Notes under the pieces: generated by a model
Told to the model about the DNA's origin: nothing
The model's input: the letters and a program-made list of their open reading frames with translations, nothing else
The model's database searches: none
Translations under genes and position numbers: made by a program
In this document: piece by piece, positions 12,103 to 19,308 of the stretch
Layout: every line of letters begins with the position of its first letter
Position numbering within the stretch: the stretch's first letter is position 1
DNA from: an uncultured Oscillospiraceae bacterium
Lineage (GTDB): Bacteria; Bacillota; Clostridia; Oscillospirales; Acutalibacteraceae
Reading direction: 5' to 3'
Assembly: GCA_902492045.1 (NCBI GenBank)
Contig: CABUKB010000020.1
Span: forward strand, 1 to 19,776
Length of the DNA: 19,776 nt

Positions 12103-12327
12103 CTAATTTCGAATCACACATATGTAATTGATTCCATCACTTGTTGCGGATAACGCTGCTTGAATCAATGTATTCGCCACTTCATCCCCAAGCGTTTTTT
12201 GGTGGGATTCATCATAACAAAATTGTATTTCTTCCAGTTTATTAATAGCGTTATACTGATCGGCCTTTCTCCCGGCATGCTCATCCCGACCCCGCCGCCG
12301 TCCATTACTTAAAGTAGGTCTGACCAA
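12103..12327 (-). pseudogene. Toxin C-terminal remnant (NAINKLEEIQFCYDESH type)
   Basis: After a 36-base scrap of the carrier gene (12269-12304, partner near 14775-14812, the FGMSMLGEG section), a protein-like frame runs ADQYNAINKLEEIQFCYDES, TLGDEVANTLIQAALSATSD, GINYICVIRN and stops 10 bases before the YezG-like gene. It looks like the last 55 residues of an alpha/beta toxin domain. The apparent start overlaps the SMI1 gene and has no ribosome binding site. I cannot name the family. Confidence 0.55.
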
Positions 12328-12854
12328 AAAGGGATATACCTTACCTTATTATTTTTACATACAGTCTTTTCTTCTAATTTAAATTCAATAAGAAAATAAT
12401 CAATTATATTTTTTGCAAACATAATGATATCGGTTCCGCAAACGGAAAATACCGGTGGATTTTCGCATTCGACGGAGGCCATATAGCGATGGGAGTAAAT
12501 AGGAATAAGTTTTGCCGCCTTTAATGCCATTTCTCTAATCTTTCTGTTCCTTTCGCTCGAATGAGCAGGTTCTTCTCCCCACTTCTCACTCCAATCAATT
12601 TCTTCCGAATTTTCGATCATCCATTTATTAGGAGCTTCTATAATGGATTTAATATATAATATGTTTTTTGGAGTTTTGTCGCGCCAATTATAGAATCCAT
12701 GGGATATCGGCAGTGAATATCTATAAAATTCTTTTAATTCTTTTGGGAAATTCACTTTGTACTCATGCTCTATCCAGTAAAATTCTTCATCACTTAGTCC
12801 CGTTTCAAATTCAATGCCCTGCATTCTTAGCCTATTAACTATGTCTTCATACAT
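12309..12854 (-). CDS. SMI1/KNR4 (SUKH) family immunity protein
   Basis: The 181-residue protein begins MYEDIVNRLRMQGIEFETGL. The SUKH signature is clear: GLSDEEFYWIEHEYKVNFPK, ELKEFYRYSLPISHGFYNWR, and later IPIYSHRYMASVECENPPVF with SVCGTDIIMFAKNIIDYFL. SUKH proteins are the most widespread immunity proteins of polymorphic nuclease toxins. The DNA is distinctly AT-rich next to the virion genes. A toxin remnant ends 10 bases upstream of the ATG, and a toxin remnant frame overlaps its 3' end. Confidence 0.88.
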   Translation of the reverse strand: MYEDIVNRLRMQGIEFETGLSDEEFYWIEHEYKVNFPKELKEFYRYSLPISHGFYNWRDKTPKNILYIKSIIEAPNKWMIENSEEIDWSEKWGEEPAHSSERNRKIREMALKAAKLIPIYSHRYMASVECENPPVFSVCGTDIIMFAKNIIDYFLIEFKLEEKTVCKNNKVRYIPFWSDLL

Positions 12855-12864
12855 GTTATTTTTC

Positions 12865-12936
12865 TCACTTCATTCTCTGAAATGTCGGATAATGATACCA
12901 AACGGAACCATCATCCCCAATTGCAATTCTTTCGGT
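12865..12936 (-). pseudogene. Toxin C-terminal remnant (IGDDGSVWYHYPTF)
   Basis: TERIAIGDDGSVWYHYPTFQ RMK reads in frame directly after the stop of the DUF7674-like gene and ends 10 bases before the SMI1/KNR4 start. It resembles the last strands of a nuclease-type toxin domain. About 23 residues remain, and the former partner is probably the SMI1 gene. Confidence 0.5.
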
Positions 12937-13302
12937 TTACAAAAAATATTTTTCTACTTTTTCACAATGTTTCAACGTATTTTTCTCCATATATTGCTTA
13001 CATTGTTCTAATGTATCATGTCCTTCATCTGCCAATTTCTCTAATATTGTGAAATCTAAAACTTCTTTAACTTTTACATCGTCACACATTGCCATATTTT
13101 CCAAAAATGAAAATACTTTGTTTATTTCAGGCATTTTATTATTCTGGACAATATACAGAATATATGGAACGATAACCATGCCAAATACTATGTGCATCCC
13201 ATCGGTTTCATCTATCAAATTTTCTGTTTCTTTTGTTTCTAAAAAAGAGAGTCCTTCTGGAATTTCTTCTTTAAAAGTTTTATATAATTCTTCATATTTC
13301 AT
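12937..13302 (-). CDS. DUF7674-like probable immunity protein
   Basis: The 121-residue all-helical acidic protein begins MKYEELYKTFKEEIPEGLSF. Its pattern fits DUF7674-type proteins seen beside toxins: HIVFGMVIVPYILYIVQNNK, EINKVFSFLENMAMCDDVKV, KEVLDFTILEKLADEGHDTL, and a last helix CEKVEKYFL. It is the first immunity gene after the carrier and starts 5 bases after the GTAPDFYIGPNR toxin remnant, with AGGTGA before the ATG. Immunity to that lost tip is the natural inference. AT-rich. Confidence 0.6.
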   Translation of the reverse strand: MKYEELYKTFKEEIPEGLSFLETKETENLIDETDGMHIVFGMVIVPYILYIVQNNKMPEINKVFSFLENMAMCDDVKVKEVLDFTILEKLADEGHDTLEQCKQYMEKNTLKHCEKVEKYFL

Positions 13303-13306
13303 ATTA

Positions 13307-13378
13307 TCACCTATTTGGTCCTATATAAAAGTCAGGCGCTGTACCACCTTTTTTATCTCGCTTTTCTCCCCCGTATAA
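13307..13378 (-). pseudogene. Toxin C-terminal remnant (GGTAPDFYIGPN)
   Basis: Overlapping the end of the carrier gene in another register, the frame GGEKRDKKGGTAPDFYIGPN R ends 4 bases before the DUF7674-like start. The APDFYIGPN pattern is toxin-like and is probably the last piece of the tip once carried by the 955-codon protein. The tip is cut off from its carrier by register changes. Confidence 0.5.
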
Positions 13379-16220
13379 TCACGTTGGCGATCCGTTTCCA
13401 ATCCTTCCGCATCCATCTTGATATTACCACGCGCAGTAGAATCCTGCAAGCCCGCCTGATAGCCTCCACCACACCGTCCCAGTCTGAAAAAGCCCCCGAG
13501 AATCTCTCGGAGGCCCAGCTCGGATCGGTCTGAATAAATTGATGGATATAGGCGAACAATTCACGGCATATGGGGATAAAACTATCAATATCGTCAACAT
13601 CAAAACGACCGTTATAGTGTCGATTATTGATTTCCCCGGCGATTTCAATATAAGTAGGCGACGTTCCATTAATCCGCCTTTGTAATTCTTCATAATAGTT
13701 GCTGTATAACGGACTGCCCTTCCTCTCCAGCACATGGACCGCCTCGTGCCGGGACAGTTCCGCCTCCGACAGGGTGGCCTCCGACGAGATGAACACCTTG
13801 CCGTCCGGCGAGGTCGCCGCCTCCAGGTGCCGGGTCGTCTGATCCCTTTGGTTGTATTCAAACGCCCCGTCGGTCAGCACCGCCTCGATTCCCCGTTCCC
13901 GCAGCCACAGCACCGCCCGCCCCGTCGGTGTTGTTTCGTCCGCCGTTTTCTCCTTGTAGGCGATCAGGGTATTCCCGTGTTCTTCTAGATGATGAAGTCG
14001 TCGCCTATATCCCCCGGCTTCGGCGTTAGCAGTTTCTTCCGCTCTTCGGGTGAAAGCTTCTCGAGTTTCTCGAACATTTCGTCGATTCTCCGGCTTTCCT
14101 CTTCCGATATCTTGTCCTTCTCCGGATCCACGTGATTCCCCGTAAAGGCTTCCAGTGCCTCCACGAATGTCTTGTATTTCGCCATTCCGTCCACCTCCTT
14201 CTCCTTCTATTATACCACGCGCGGCGGATTTCTGCAAGCCCGTGGGATCCGCATTGGGGTTGGTAAGCCCGGGCAGACCACCGTTTTGCTGTCCAACGCG
14301 GCTCATGTATTGTTGCAGCGCCCCACTGATCTGTCTCAGTTCCGGCGTTACGGCCGCTTCTCCTCCAGGCGCCTCCCATTCTTGCATCCGCCCTTCGCTG
14401 TCCACCTGCCGCACATGCCGTTTTCCTTCCCTGTCCTCATACGTGTATGCTCCTCGGATGCCTCCCTCCTCTTTCCCCGGTGCCCGCATGTATCCGTCGA
14501 TCCGTCCGTCCTCTCCCATGTGCAGATAGCCCAGCACTTTTCCGTCGATATCGTACTGCACCGATACCCGTCCGTCTTCTCCGTATACCCCATAAAACGG
14601 GTTCTTTCCCCGGTTGCGCGCCAGGTCGATCCCTTCCATGAATCCCCCCGTCACCGCCCCCAGAAATCCGTTGTACAGCGCCTCCGGCGTCAGCAGTTTC
14701 AGGTCGTTCTTTTCCCCCAGCATCAGGTTCCGCAGCAACGGTTCCATCGCGGTTTCCAGATAGCTTTCCACGCCTTCTCCCAGCATGCTCATCCCGAACC
14801 GCGCCGCCGTCATCTGCGCCGTGCTTTTCAGCACCCCGCTCATCTTCTGGCTCAGTTTCCCGGTCAGTACGCTGCTTCCCCCCGACACTTTTCCCAACAG
14901 CGCCTGCGTCGCCGCCTCCACCAGCCCGGTTCCCGCTCCGTACAGCAGCGCCTGTTTGAGGTCGTATCCGTCCCGCAGCGCGTCTTGGTACGCATGCCCG
15001 CCACTGCTTGCACCCGCCGCCAGCGCCGTCGTTGCCGGGGCCAGCGTCCCTCCCGACGCCACACCCACCGCAATGATCGGCGCCATCGCCCCCAGGCTCA
15101 CGCCGATATCGTAAAACGGCCTGGCCGCAGCCGGCAGATCGTTGCGTACCTTTTCGCTCGCGTATGCCACCGCCGACGGCGGTCGCGCCTCGTCGCTGAA
15201 CCATCCCGCGATTCCATCAAAAAACGACAGCACACCCGACGCGATTGAAAACCGCCCCGTCATCACCGGCGATATCTCCACCAGGTTTGCGATGGCCTCC
15301 CCCAACCGCTCGTTGATGTCGTATTCCATGTTCTTCAAATAGTCTTCCGCTTCTTTTCGTCCCTGCGTGTTCCGGATATAATTGTAGACTTCTACCTCTT
15401 CTCCCGTCAGCTTCCGGTATTTCGTATTGACGTGTTTCCACGCCTCTTCCGCGTCCCCGATCTGATTGATATACGCATACGTCCAGTCGTAGCTCCCATC
15501 CTCGTCTTCCAGCAGACGCGCGTCGGCCTGGCTCTGTTCCTCAAAAAAGGGCGCGTCTTGGATCGTCTTGTAATGGTCAAATACCGTCGGTGGCCCCGCA
15601 TCCCCTGTAAACGCCCGGATGCTGGATTCGACCGGCGCCTTTTCCGGCTGTTTGAACAATTCGTTTTCTCCGAAGAGGCGGTATGCCCCGCTCTGCATTT
15701 CGCGGGCTTTCTCCGCCGTCTGTTGGTCGATTTGTTCAAGCAAGTCTTCCCGCGCCTGCTTAATCAGGCCCCGGTGGTATTCCTTCTCATCCTCGTATTT
15801 TCCGTACAGTGCTTGTCTTTCCTGTAGGACCCCTCTCACCGAATCAATCGCCTGCCCAAACTGCGACAGGGATTCCACCATCTGCCCGTATCCTTCCGCC
15901 CCATACGTCTCTTCAAAGGTGGATTGATATTTTTCCAGCTTTCCCAGCAGGCTTTTCCTCTGGTCCTCCAGCGTTTGATAGGTCTTCTGGATCTCCTCTC
16001 CCTCTGCCGGGTTTCTCCAATCCTCGAAGTAACTCTGCGATTGCTGAAGCTGCTGGTTATAAGTATCCACCAGGGCTTTGTATTCTGTCCCCACGCGGCT
16101 TTGTCCGGTGCGGATCTCTTCCCGGGCAAAACTGTCGTACAGGGTGTCGCCGCTCCCTCTGGCCACAGCCGGGTTTCTCGCCCGCTCCTCCATCATGGAT
16201 TCATACAGCGTCATGCTCAT
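13353..16220 (-). CDS. Phage ejection/internal virion protein acting as toxin carrier, C-terminus broken
   Basis: The 955-codon protein follows the neck and coiled-coil genes, where podoviruses encode DNA-ejection proteins. Residues 30-210 are coiled coil. Residues 365-545 are hydrophobic and glycine/alanine-rich, suited to membrane insertion (APIIAVGVASGGTLAPATTA, YNGFLGAVTGGFMEGIDLAR). Residues 555-640 form beta repeats (DGRVSVQYDIDGKVLGYLHM). Residues 679-746 are arginine/glycine-rich because a 66-codon ORF overlaps them. Residues 749-920 form a metallopeptidase-like domain with HEAVH at 825-829 and E887 of RELFAY as a candidate third zinc ligand. A 343-bp deletion relative to the cassette at 6287-7408 then shifts the frame, so residues 920-955 are nonsense and no toxin is attached. 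GGAG is 3 bases from the first ATG and 9 from the second (16214), which may be the true start. Confidence 0.8.
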   Translation of the reverse strand: MSMTLYESMMEERARNPAVARGSGDTLYDSFAREEIRTGQSRVGTEYKALVDTYNQQLQQSQSYFEDWRNPAEGEEIQKTYQTLEDQRKSLLGKLEKYQSTFEETYGAEGYGQMVESLSQFGQAIDSVRGVLQERQALYGKYEDEKEYHRGLIKQAREDLLEQIDQQTAEKAREMQSGAYRLFGENELFKQPEKAPVESSIRAFTGDAGPPTVFDHYKTIQDAPFFEEQSQADARLLEDEDGSYDWTYAYINQIGDAEEAWKHVNTKYRKLTGEEVEVYNYIRNTQGRKEAEDYLKNMEYDINERLGEAIANLVEISPVMTGRFSIASGVLSFFDGIAGWFSDEARPPSAVAYASEKVRNDLPAAARPFYDIGVSLGAMAPIIAVGVASGGTLAPATTALAAGASSGGHAYQDALRDGYDLKQALLYGAGTGLVEAATQALLGKVSGGSSVLTGKLSQKMSGVLKSTAQMTAARFGMSMLGEGVESYLETAMEPLLRNLMLGEKNDLKLLTPEALYNGFLGAVTGGFMEGIDLARNRGKNPFYGVYGEDGRVSVQYDIDGKVLGYLHMGEDGRIDGYMRAPGKEEGGIRGAYTYEDREGKRHVRQVDSEGRMQEWEAPGGEAAVTPELRQISGALQQYMSRVGQQNGGLPGLTNPNADPTGLQKSAARGIIEGEGGGRNGEIQDIRGGTGSLYGESRGSGEGQDIGRGKPENRRNVRETREAFTRRAEETANAEAGGYRRRLHHLEEHGNTLIAYKEKTADETTPTGRAVLWLRERGIEAVLTDGAFEYNQRDQTTRHLEAATSPDGKVFISSEATLSEAELSRHEAVHVLERKGSPLYSNYYEELQRRINGTSPTYIEIAGEINNRHYNGRFDVDDIDSFIPICRELFAYIHQFIQTDPSWASERFSGAFSDWDGVVEAIRRACRILLRVVISRWMRKDWKRIANVIIRGRKAR
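13462..13735. repeat. Pretoxin block, partner 7137-7410
   Basis: About 274 bp encoding SPLYSNYYEELQRRIN to FSGAFSDWDGVVEA is shared, nearly identical, by the carrier gene and the orphan type-30 cassette. Differences cluster around INGTSPTYIEIAGEI against INGRSPAYKELAEEI. Adjacent shared blocks are 13378-13461 with 6711-6793 and 13854-13984 with 7411-7541. Confidence 0.9.
13985..14185 (-). CDS. 66-residue charged protein inside the carrier gene, repeat family copy 4
   Basis: MAKYKTFVEALEAFTGNHVD to GDIGDDFII is encoded out of frame within the carrier gene. AAGGAGGTG lies 6 bases before its ATG, and a good extended -10 promoter element lies just upstream. Against copy 1, the variable first half changes conservatively in this frame (A/V, V/A, R/K, V/I, T/S, one silent Lys), while the carrier frame changes erratically (A/T, E/G, Q/G, D/I). 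This argues that the small protein is what selection preserves. Its stop marks the start of the metallopeptidase-like domain. Function unknown. Confidence 0.65.
   Translation of the reverse strand: MAKYKTFVEALEAFTGNHVDPEKDKISEEESRRIDEMFEKLEKLSPEERKKLLTPKPGDIGDDFII
14209..14237 (-). promoter_or_regulatory. Candidate internal promoter with extended -10
   Basis: TGGTATAAT (14217-14209) is a perfect extended -10 element. A weak -35 (TTGCAG, 14237-14232) lies 17 bases upstream. A transcript from here would begin 15-20 bases before the 66-codon ATG, with its ribosome binding site intact, and could carry on into the immunity genes. Other copies of the ORF lack this upstream segment. Confidence 0.45.
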
Positions 16221-16226
16221 CCGCTC

Positions 16227-17147
16227 CTACTGCTTGGCTTTCCAATACATATCCCTCAGGTAATCCTGATAATCGGTGTATTGACTGCCCAGCTGCAACT
16301 GTTGGTACTCGCTTTCGGGTAACACCTTGTCTTGTCCAATCGCGGCAGCCACCCGTTCATACGTGACTTCCTCGATCTCAGACCCGAAGACCGAACGGTA
16401 AATTTCCCGGCCCTCATCGGATCCGATAGACCCGTCGTGTATCAGATCATCCAGATAGATCTGCGCCTCCAGCCGGCTGGGGCTTTGAATCACCCGTCTG
16501 CGAACGGTCTCCTGTTTGGCGCGTTCCGCCTCCTGGCGCTGCTGGATTTCATACTGCTCCAGGGCCACCTGGCGCTGGAGCTCATACTCCTGCGCCTGGG
16601 CGGCGCGGGTCTTGTCCGCGTCATAGAGCGCGGTCCCTTCCTGGGAGGCCTGGCTGTAAAAGTCCGCGAGAAGGTTGTTGTACCAACTGTCGCTCTCGTT
16701 GCGGACTGCGGCCTCCTGCTGGATCTTCTGCGCCTCGCTGTTCGCGGTGATCTGGTCGATCATCGCCTGCAATTCCTCGGTTTTCTGCTGCTGGGCGAGC
16801 CGCACCTCGTTGTCGGCGTTGCCGCGCTGGACCGCCAGAGCGGTCTGCTGCGTCCGGTTGAGCCCGGAATCGGTCAGGCCCAGGTTGGCCATGCTTTCCG
16901 CAGCCTGCCTCTGCCCGATCAGCTCCTGCAGCGCGTTGTAGTCGAGCATCTTCTGATACTCTCCGGGCAGTTCCTCAAGCTGGGATTCGTACGGTTTTTT
17001 CGCGGCGGCGGCCGTGCGGTCCGCCGCCTCGTTGTATTGCTGGATCGCCGCGTCGTCGGACTGGCGGCGCTGTTCGCGAAGCTGTTCCGCCTCTCCCCGG
17101 TACCCGGCGTACCGCTCATCGGTATATTCCTGTGCGGTTTTGGCCAT
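16227..17147 (-). CDS. Coiled-coil internal virion/ejection-type protein
   Basis: The 306-residue protein is almost wholly helical and rich in Gln, Glu and Ala. Residues 1-75 and 100-210 look like coiled coil (YRGEAEQLREQRRQSDDAAI, ALEQYEIQQRQEAERAKQET). A short hinge LGLTDSGLNRTQQTALAVQR lies between them, and a compact C-terminal part follows (SPSRLEAQIYLDDLIHDGSI to DYLRDMYWKAKQ). Size, composition and place, between the nozzle-like gene and the large carrier, fit a small ejection protein of a podovirus, analogous in position to P22 gp7/gp20. The ATG directly follows the upstream TAA with GGGGAGGTAGG in front, so it is tightly coupled. Confidence 0.65.
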   Translation of the reverse strand: MAKTAQEYTDERYAGYRGEAEQLREQRRQSDDAAIQQYNEAADRTAAAAKKPYESQLEELPGEYQKMLDYNALQELIGQRQAAESMANLGLTDSGLNRTQQTALAVQRGNADNEVRLAQQQKTEELQAMIDQITANSEAQKIQQEAAVRNESDSWYNNLLADFYSQASQEGTALYDADKTRAAQAQEYELQRQVALEQYEIQQRQEAERAKQETVRRRVIQSPSRLEAQIYLDDLIHDGSIGSDEGREIYRSVFGSEIEEVTYERVAAAIGQDKVLPESEYQQLQLGSQYTDYQDYLRDMYWKAKQ

Positions 17148-19307
17148 TTATCCTACCTCCCCGTTGCGCTCGTAGCGGATCACCAAACCCTCCACGCTGA
17201 TCGGCCCGTGGCTTTCCACCCGGAGCCCGAACCGGCTGATCCGGGACAGCCCCGGTGTCACGACCTGTTCCCTGCGGATGTCCAGGCCCTCCGTCTCCCA
17301 GCCGCACACATCCTCCTGCGTCCCGTTTTCGGTGATATAGGCCGCGCGGACGGGCACACCGGCTTCCCCGGCCATGCCGATATACAGCCGCCGGATCGTC
17401 TTTTTCCGGTCGGGCGCGCCGAAATCGAACTGCTTGGTTTGGAACGACGCCTCCACCGTCTTTCGGCTCACGTGAACTTCAGGCAGGCTTCCGGCGCTCC
17501 ACGTCCATTCCAGCACATCGTCGCCGGTGCCCTCCAGCCGGTAGGGAACGGCGATCCATCTCGTCGCCAGGGCGCCGTCTCCGCCCTGGTAAACATATGA
17601 ATCGGAGACGAGGGCCGCCATCCCCTGTCCGCTCGACAGCATCGCCTCAAAATGGGGGGACCCCTCAAATTCCCAGATATGCCACGGCATGTTGCGCTGC
17701 GCCTTGCGCTCGTCCACATAGTTGGCGTAATATTGAAACGACCCGTCCATGTAATCGAGCAGATAAACCCGCCCGCTCACGCACAGCAGGTAATGCCCGT
17801 CGTAATCGCAGGAGGTCGCCTGGCGCAGGGCGCTTTCAGATTCGGCGGACAGGCGGGCGCGGATGAGGGCGCTGAGATCCCGCACATTGCGCTCACTGCC
17901 CTGGGTGAGGGCCATCAGCCCGTAGACATGGGCGTCCGACGTGGCCCAGATCAGGCGGTTGCTGCACAGTTGGATGGAGCGGGGGCAGTCGCAGCCGATG
18001 CCGGCGTGGATGGGGGTGAGAGGGAAGACGGCGGCGTTGGCCGTCACGTCCTGAACCTTACCGTCCAGCACATCCTGCGCGGTATAGCTGTTGCCCGAGA
18101 CGTATTCGGCGCCGTAAATCTCGTGTTCCTTGAAGATCACCAGGATATCCGCCTGTTTTCCAAACCCCGTCACCTTCTGAGAGGATCGGCCGACATAGGC
18201 GCCGTTGTTTTCGGGGAAATACAGGGGCTGGTTGAGATCGCTCCAGTGGACCAGATGGGGATAATCCGGATTTCCCGAGACAAACAGGCGGGTGCCGCCG
18301 TTGACGCCGGACCGGTCCCCGCCGAACCAGGTGGAAAAGGACATATTTGCGATCTTTTTGACGGCCTCGGCGTCGCTTTTCCAGGCCGTGACCACCAGAT
18401 TGTTGGACCGCCCGATTCCCGCCAACGGATAGGCCTCGTTGTCGCCGGAGGAGAACTCGACCGTGCCGGTCGCGGGATAAAGTTTGGCAAAGACGGTCTT
18501 TCCATCGATCTGGGCGGACGCCTGGGCGTAAAACATGGTGTTGCTGAAATCGGACCACCGGGTCACGGTCCCGTCCGGCCCTGTGTATTCGATCAGCGGG
18601 GATTCCCCGTTGTTGCGGGTCAGGTTGTCCTGAGGAAGCCGGAATTCGTGGGAGATGCCGTCGGTGGTGAAGGCGGTGCGGAACGCCCCGGTCAGCAGGT
18701 TGTATCCCTCGAACGACGTGCCGTTTGTGGCCGGGGGAACGCCCGCCTCGCTGTTTCCCATGGCGTTGACCACGACCAGGGGCGCGTAGATCGACGACGG
18801 CTGGATTTGCGTCATAACCCCGGCCGGCGTCAGGGTGAAGATCTGCCCGTTGTTGAACACCATGTACAGCCCCAGGCTGGAGGCGGAGGGATTGCTGTCA
18901 AACAGGAAAACGCCGTCGGCGTAGGGATCCCCGCCCTCCCAGAACACGTGCTGTGCCACCGTTTCCATGCTCCCGTCTTCGTGAAAGCAGTACAGCATAA
19001 AGGTGCTGACCGTCTCCCCGTCGCCGTAAAAGCAGCCGATATAATCCGCCGGCTCCCCCTGCACATACAGGCGCACCGGGGAGAGAAAGCGGCAGAACTT
19101 GACCGAGCCGATGGTGCGGATTTCCGCCTGCGCCGTCTGCAGGCCGGGCCGGGTGCGCAGGGCCTGGTCCTTCCACCACATGTTGCGCACGTCGGTGAGC
19201 TGGTTGTCCTCCACCAGATTCGGCGCGTCGTTCAGATTCACCCCGCCGTTGAGGGCCGGGATGGTCACGCGGTACTGGCTTCCCCGTTGTAGATTCGGAA
19301 TCCGCAT
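17148..19307 (-). CDS. Phage tail nozzle / packaged-DNA stabilisation-like protein
   Basis: The product of about 719 residues starts MRIPNLQRGSQYRVTIPALN, and its GGVNLNDAPNLVEDNQLTDV RNMWW opening is typical of podophage stabilisation or nozzle proteins (P22 gp10 / T7 gp12-like). The rest is rich in beta strands of a propeller-like kind: VTAWKSDAEAVKKIANMSFS, PHLVHWSDLNQPLYFPE, DILVIFKEHEIYGAEYVSGN, CDYDGHYLLCVSGRVYLLDY, MPWHIWEFEGSPHF. It probably forms the tail tube end that seals the packaged genome. I use the ATG at 19307 with GGGGGGA upstream; it lies one base after the preceding stop. Strong GC bias and good codon periodicity mark it as phage backbone. Confidence 0.75.
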   Translation of the reverse strand: MRIPNLQRGSQYRVTIPALNGGVNLNDAPNLVEDNQLTDVRNMWWKDQALRTRPGLQTAQAEIRTIGSVKFCRFLSPVRLYVQGEPADYIGCFYGDGETVSTFMLYCFHEDGSMETVAQHVFWEGGDPYADGVFLFDSNPSASSLGLYMVFNNGQIFTLTPAGVMTQIQPSSIYAPLVVVNAMGNSEAGVPPATNGTSFEGYNLLTGAFRTAFTTDGISHEFRLPQDNLTRNNGESPLIEYTGPDGTVTRWSDFSNTMFYAQASAQIDGKTVFAKLYPATGTVEFSSGDNEAYPLAGIGRSNNLVVTAWKSDAEAVKKIANMSFSTWFGGDRSGVNGGTRLFVSGNPDYPHLVHWSDLNQPLYFPENNGAYVGRSSQKVTGFGKQADILVIFKEHEIYGAEYVSGNSYTAQDVLDGKVQDVTANAAVFPLTPIHAGIGCDCPRSIQLCSNRLIWATSDAHVYGLMALTQGSERNVRDLSALIRARLSAESESALRQATSCDYDGHYLLCVSGRVYLLDYMDGSFQYYANYVDERKAQRNMPWHIWEFEGSPHFEAMLSSGQGMAALVSDSYVYQGGDGALATRWIAVPYRLEGTGDDVLEWTWSAGSLPEVHVSRKTVEASFQTKQFDFGAPDRKKTIRRLYIGMAGEAGVPVRAAYITENGTQEDVCGWETEGLDIRREQVVTPGLSRISRFGLRVESHGPISVEGLVIRYERNGEVG

Positions 19308-19308
19308 G

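Noticed and set aside
13424..13861. 145-codon minus frame beside the pretoxin block, also present in the type-30 cassette copy
   Set aside because: It is the same register shadow in both repeats, lacks a ribosome binding site and has no domain; it exists because the DNA block is duplicated.
13980..13992. Programmed -1 frameshift from the 66-codon ORF into the metallopeptidase-like frame
   Set aside because: The frames would join neatly (DFII then LEEHG), but the sequence TTCATCATCTAG is not a recognised slippery heptamer, and the carrier frame is already open through the region.
14437..15204. 255-codon Gly/Arg/Ala-rich minus frame inside the carrier
   Set aside because: It overlaps a carrier section with clear hydrophobic helices and good codon pattern and has no start signal.
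17652..19292. Plus-strand ORF of 546 codons opposite the nozzle-like gene
   Set aside because: It is an antisense shadow caused by GC-rich codons of a clearly coding minus-strand gene; there is no ribosome binding site and no recognisable protein features.
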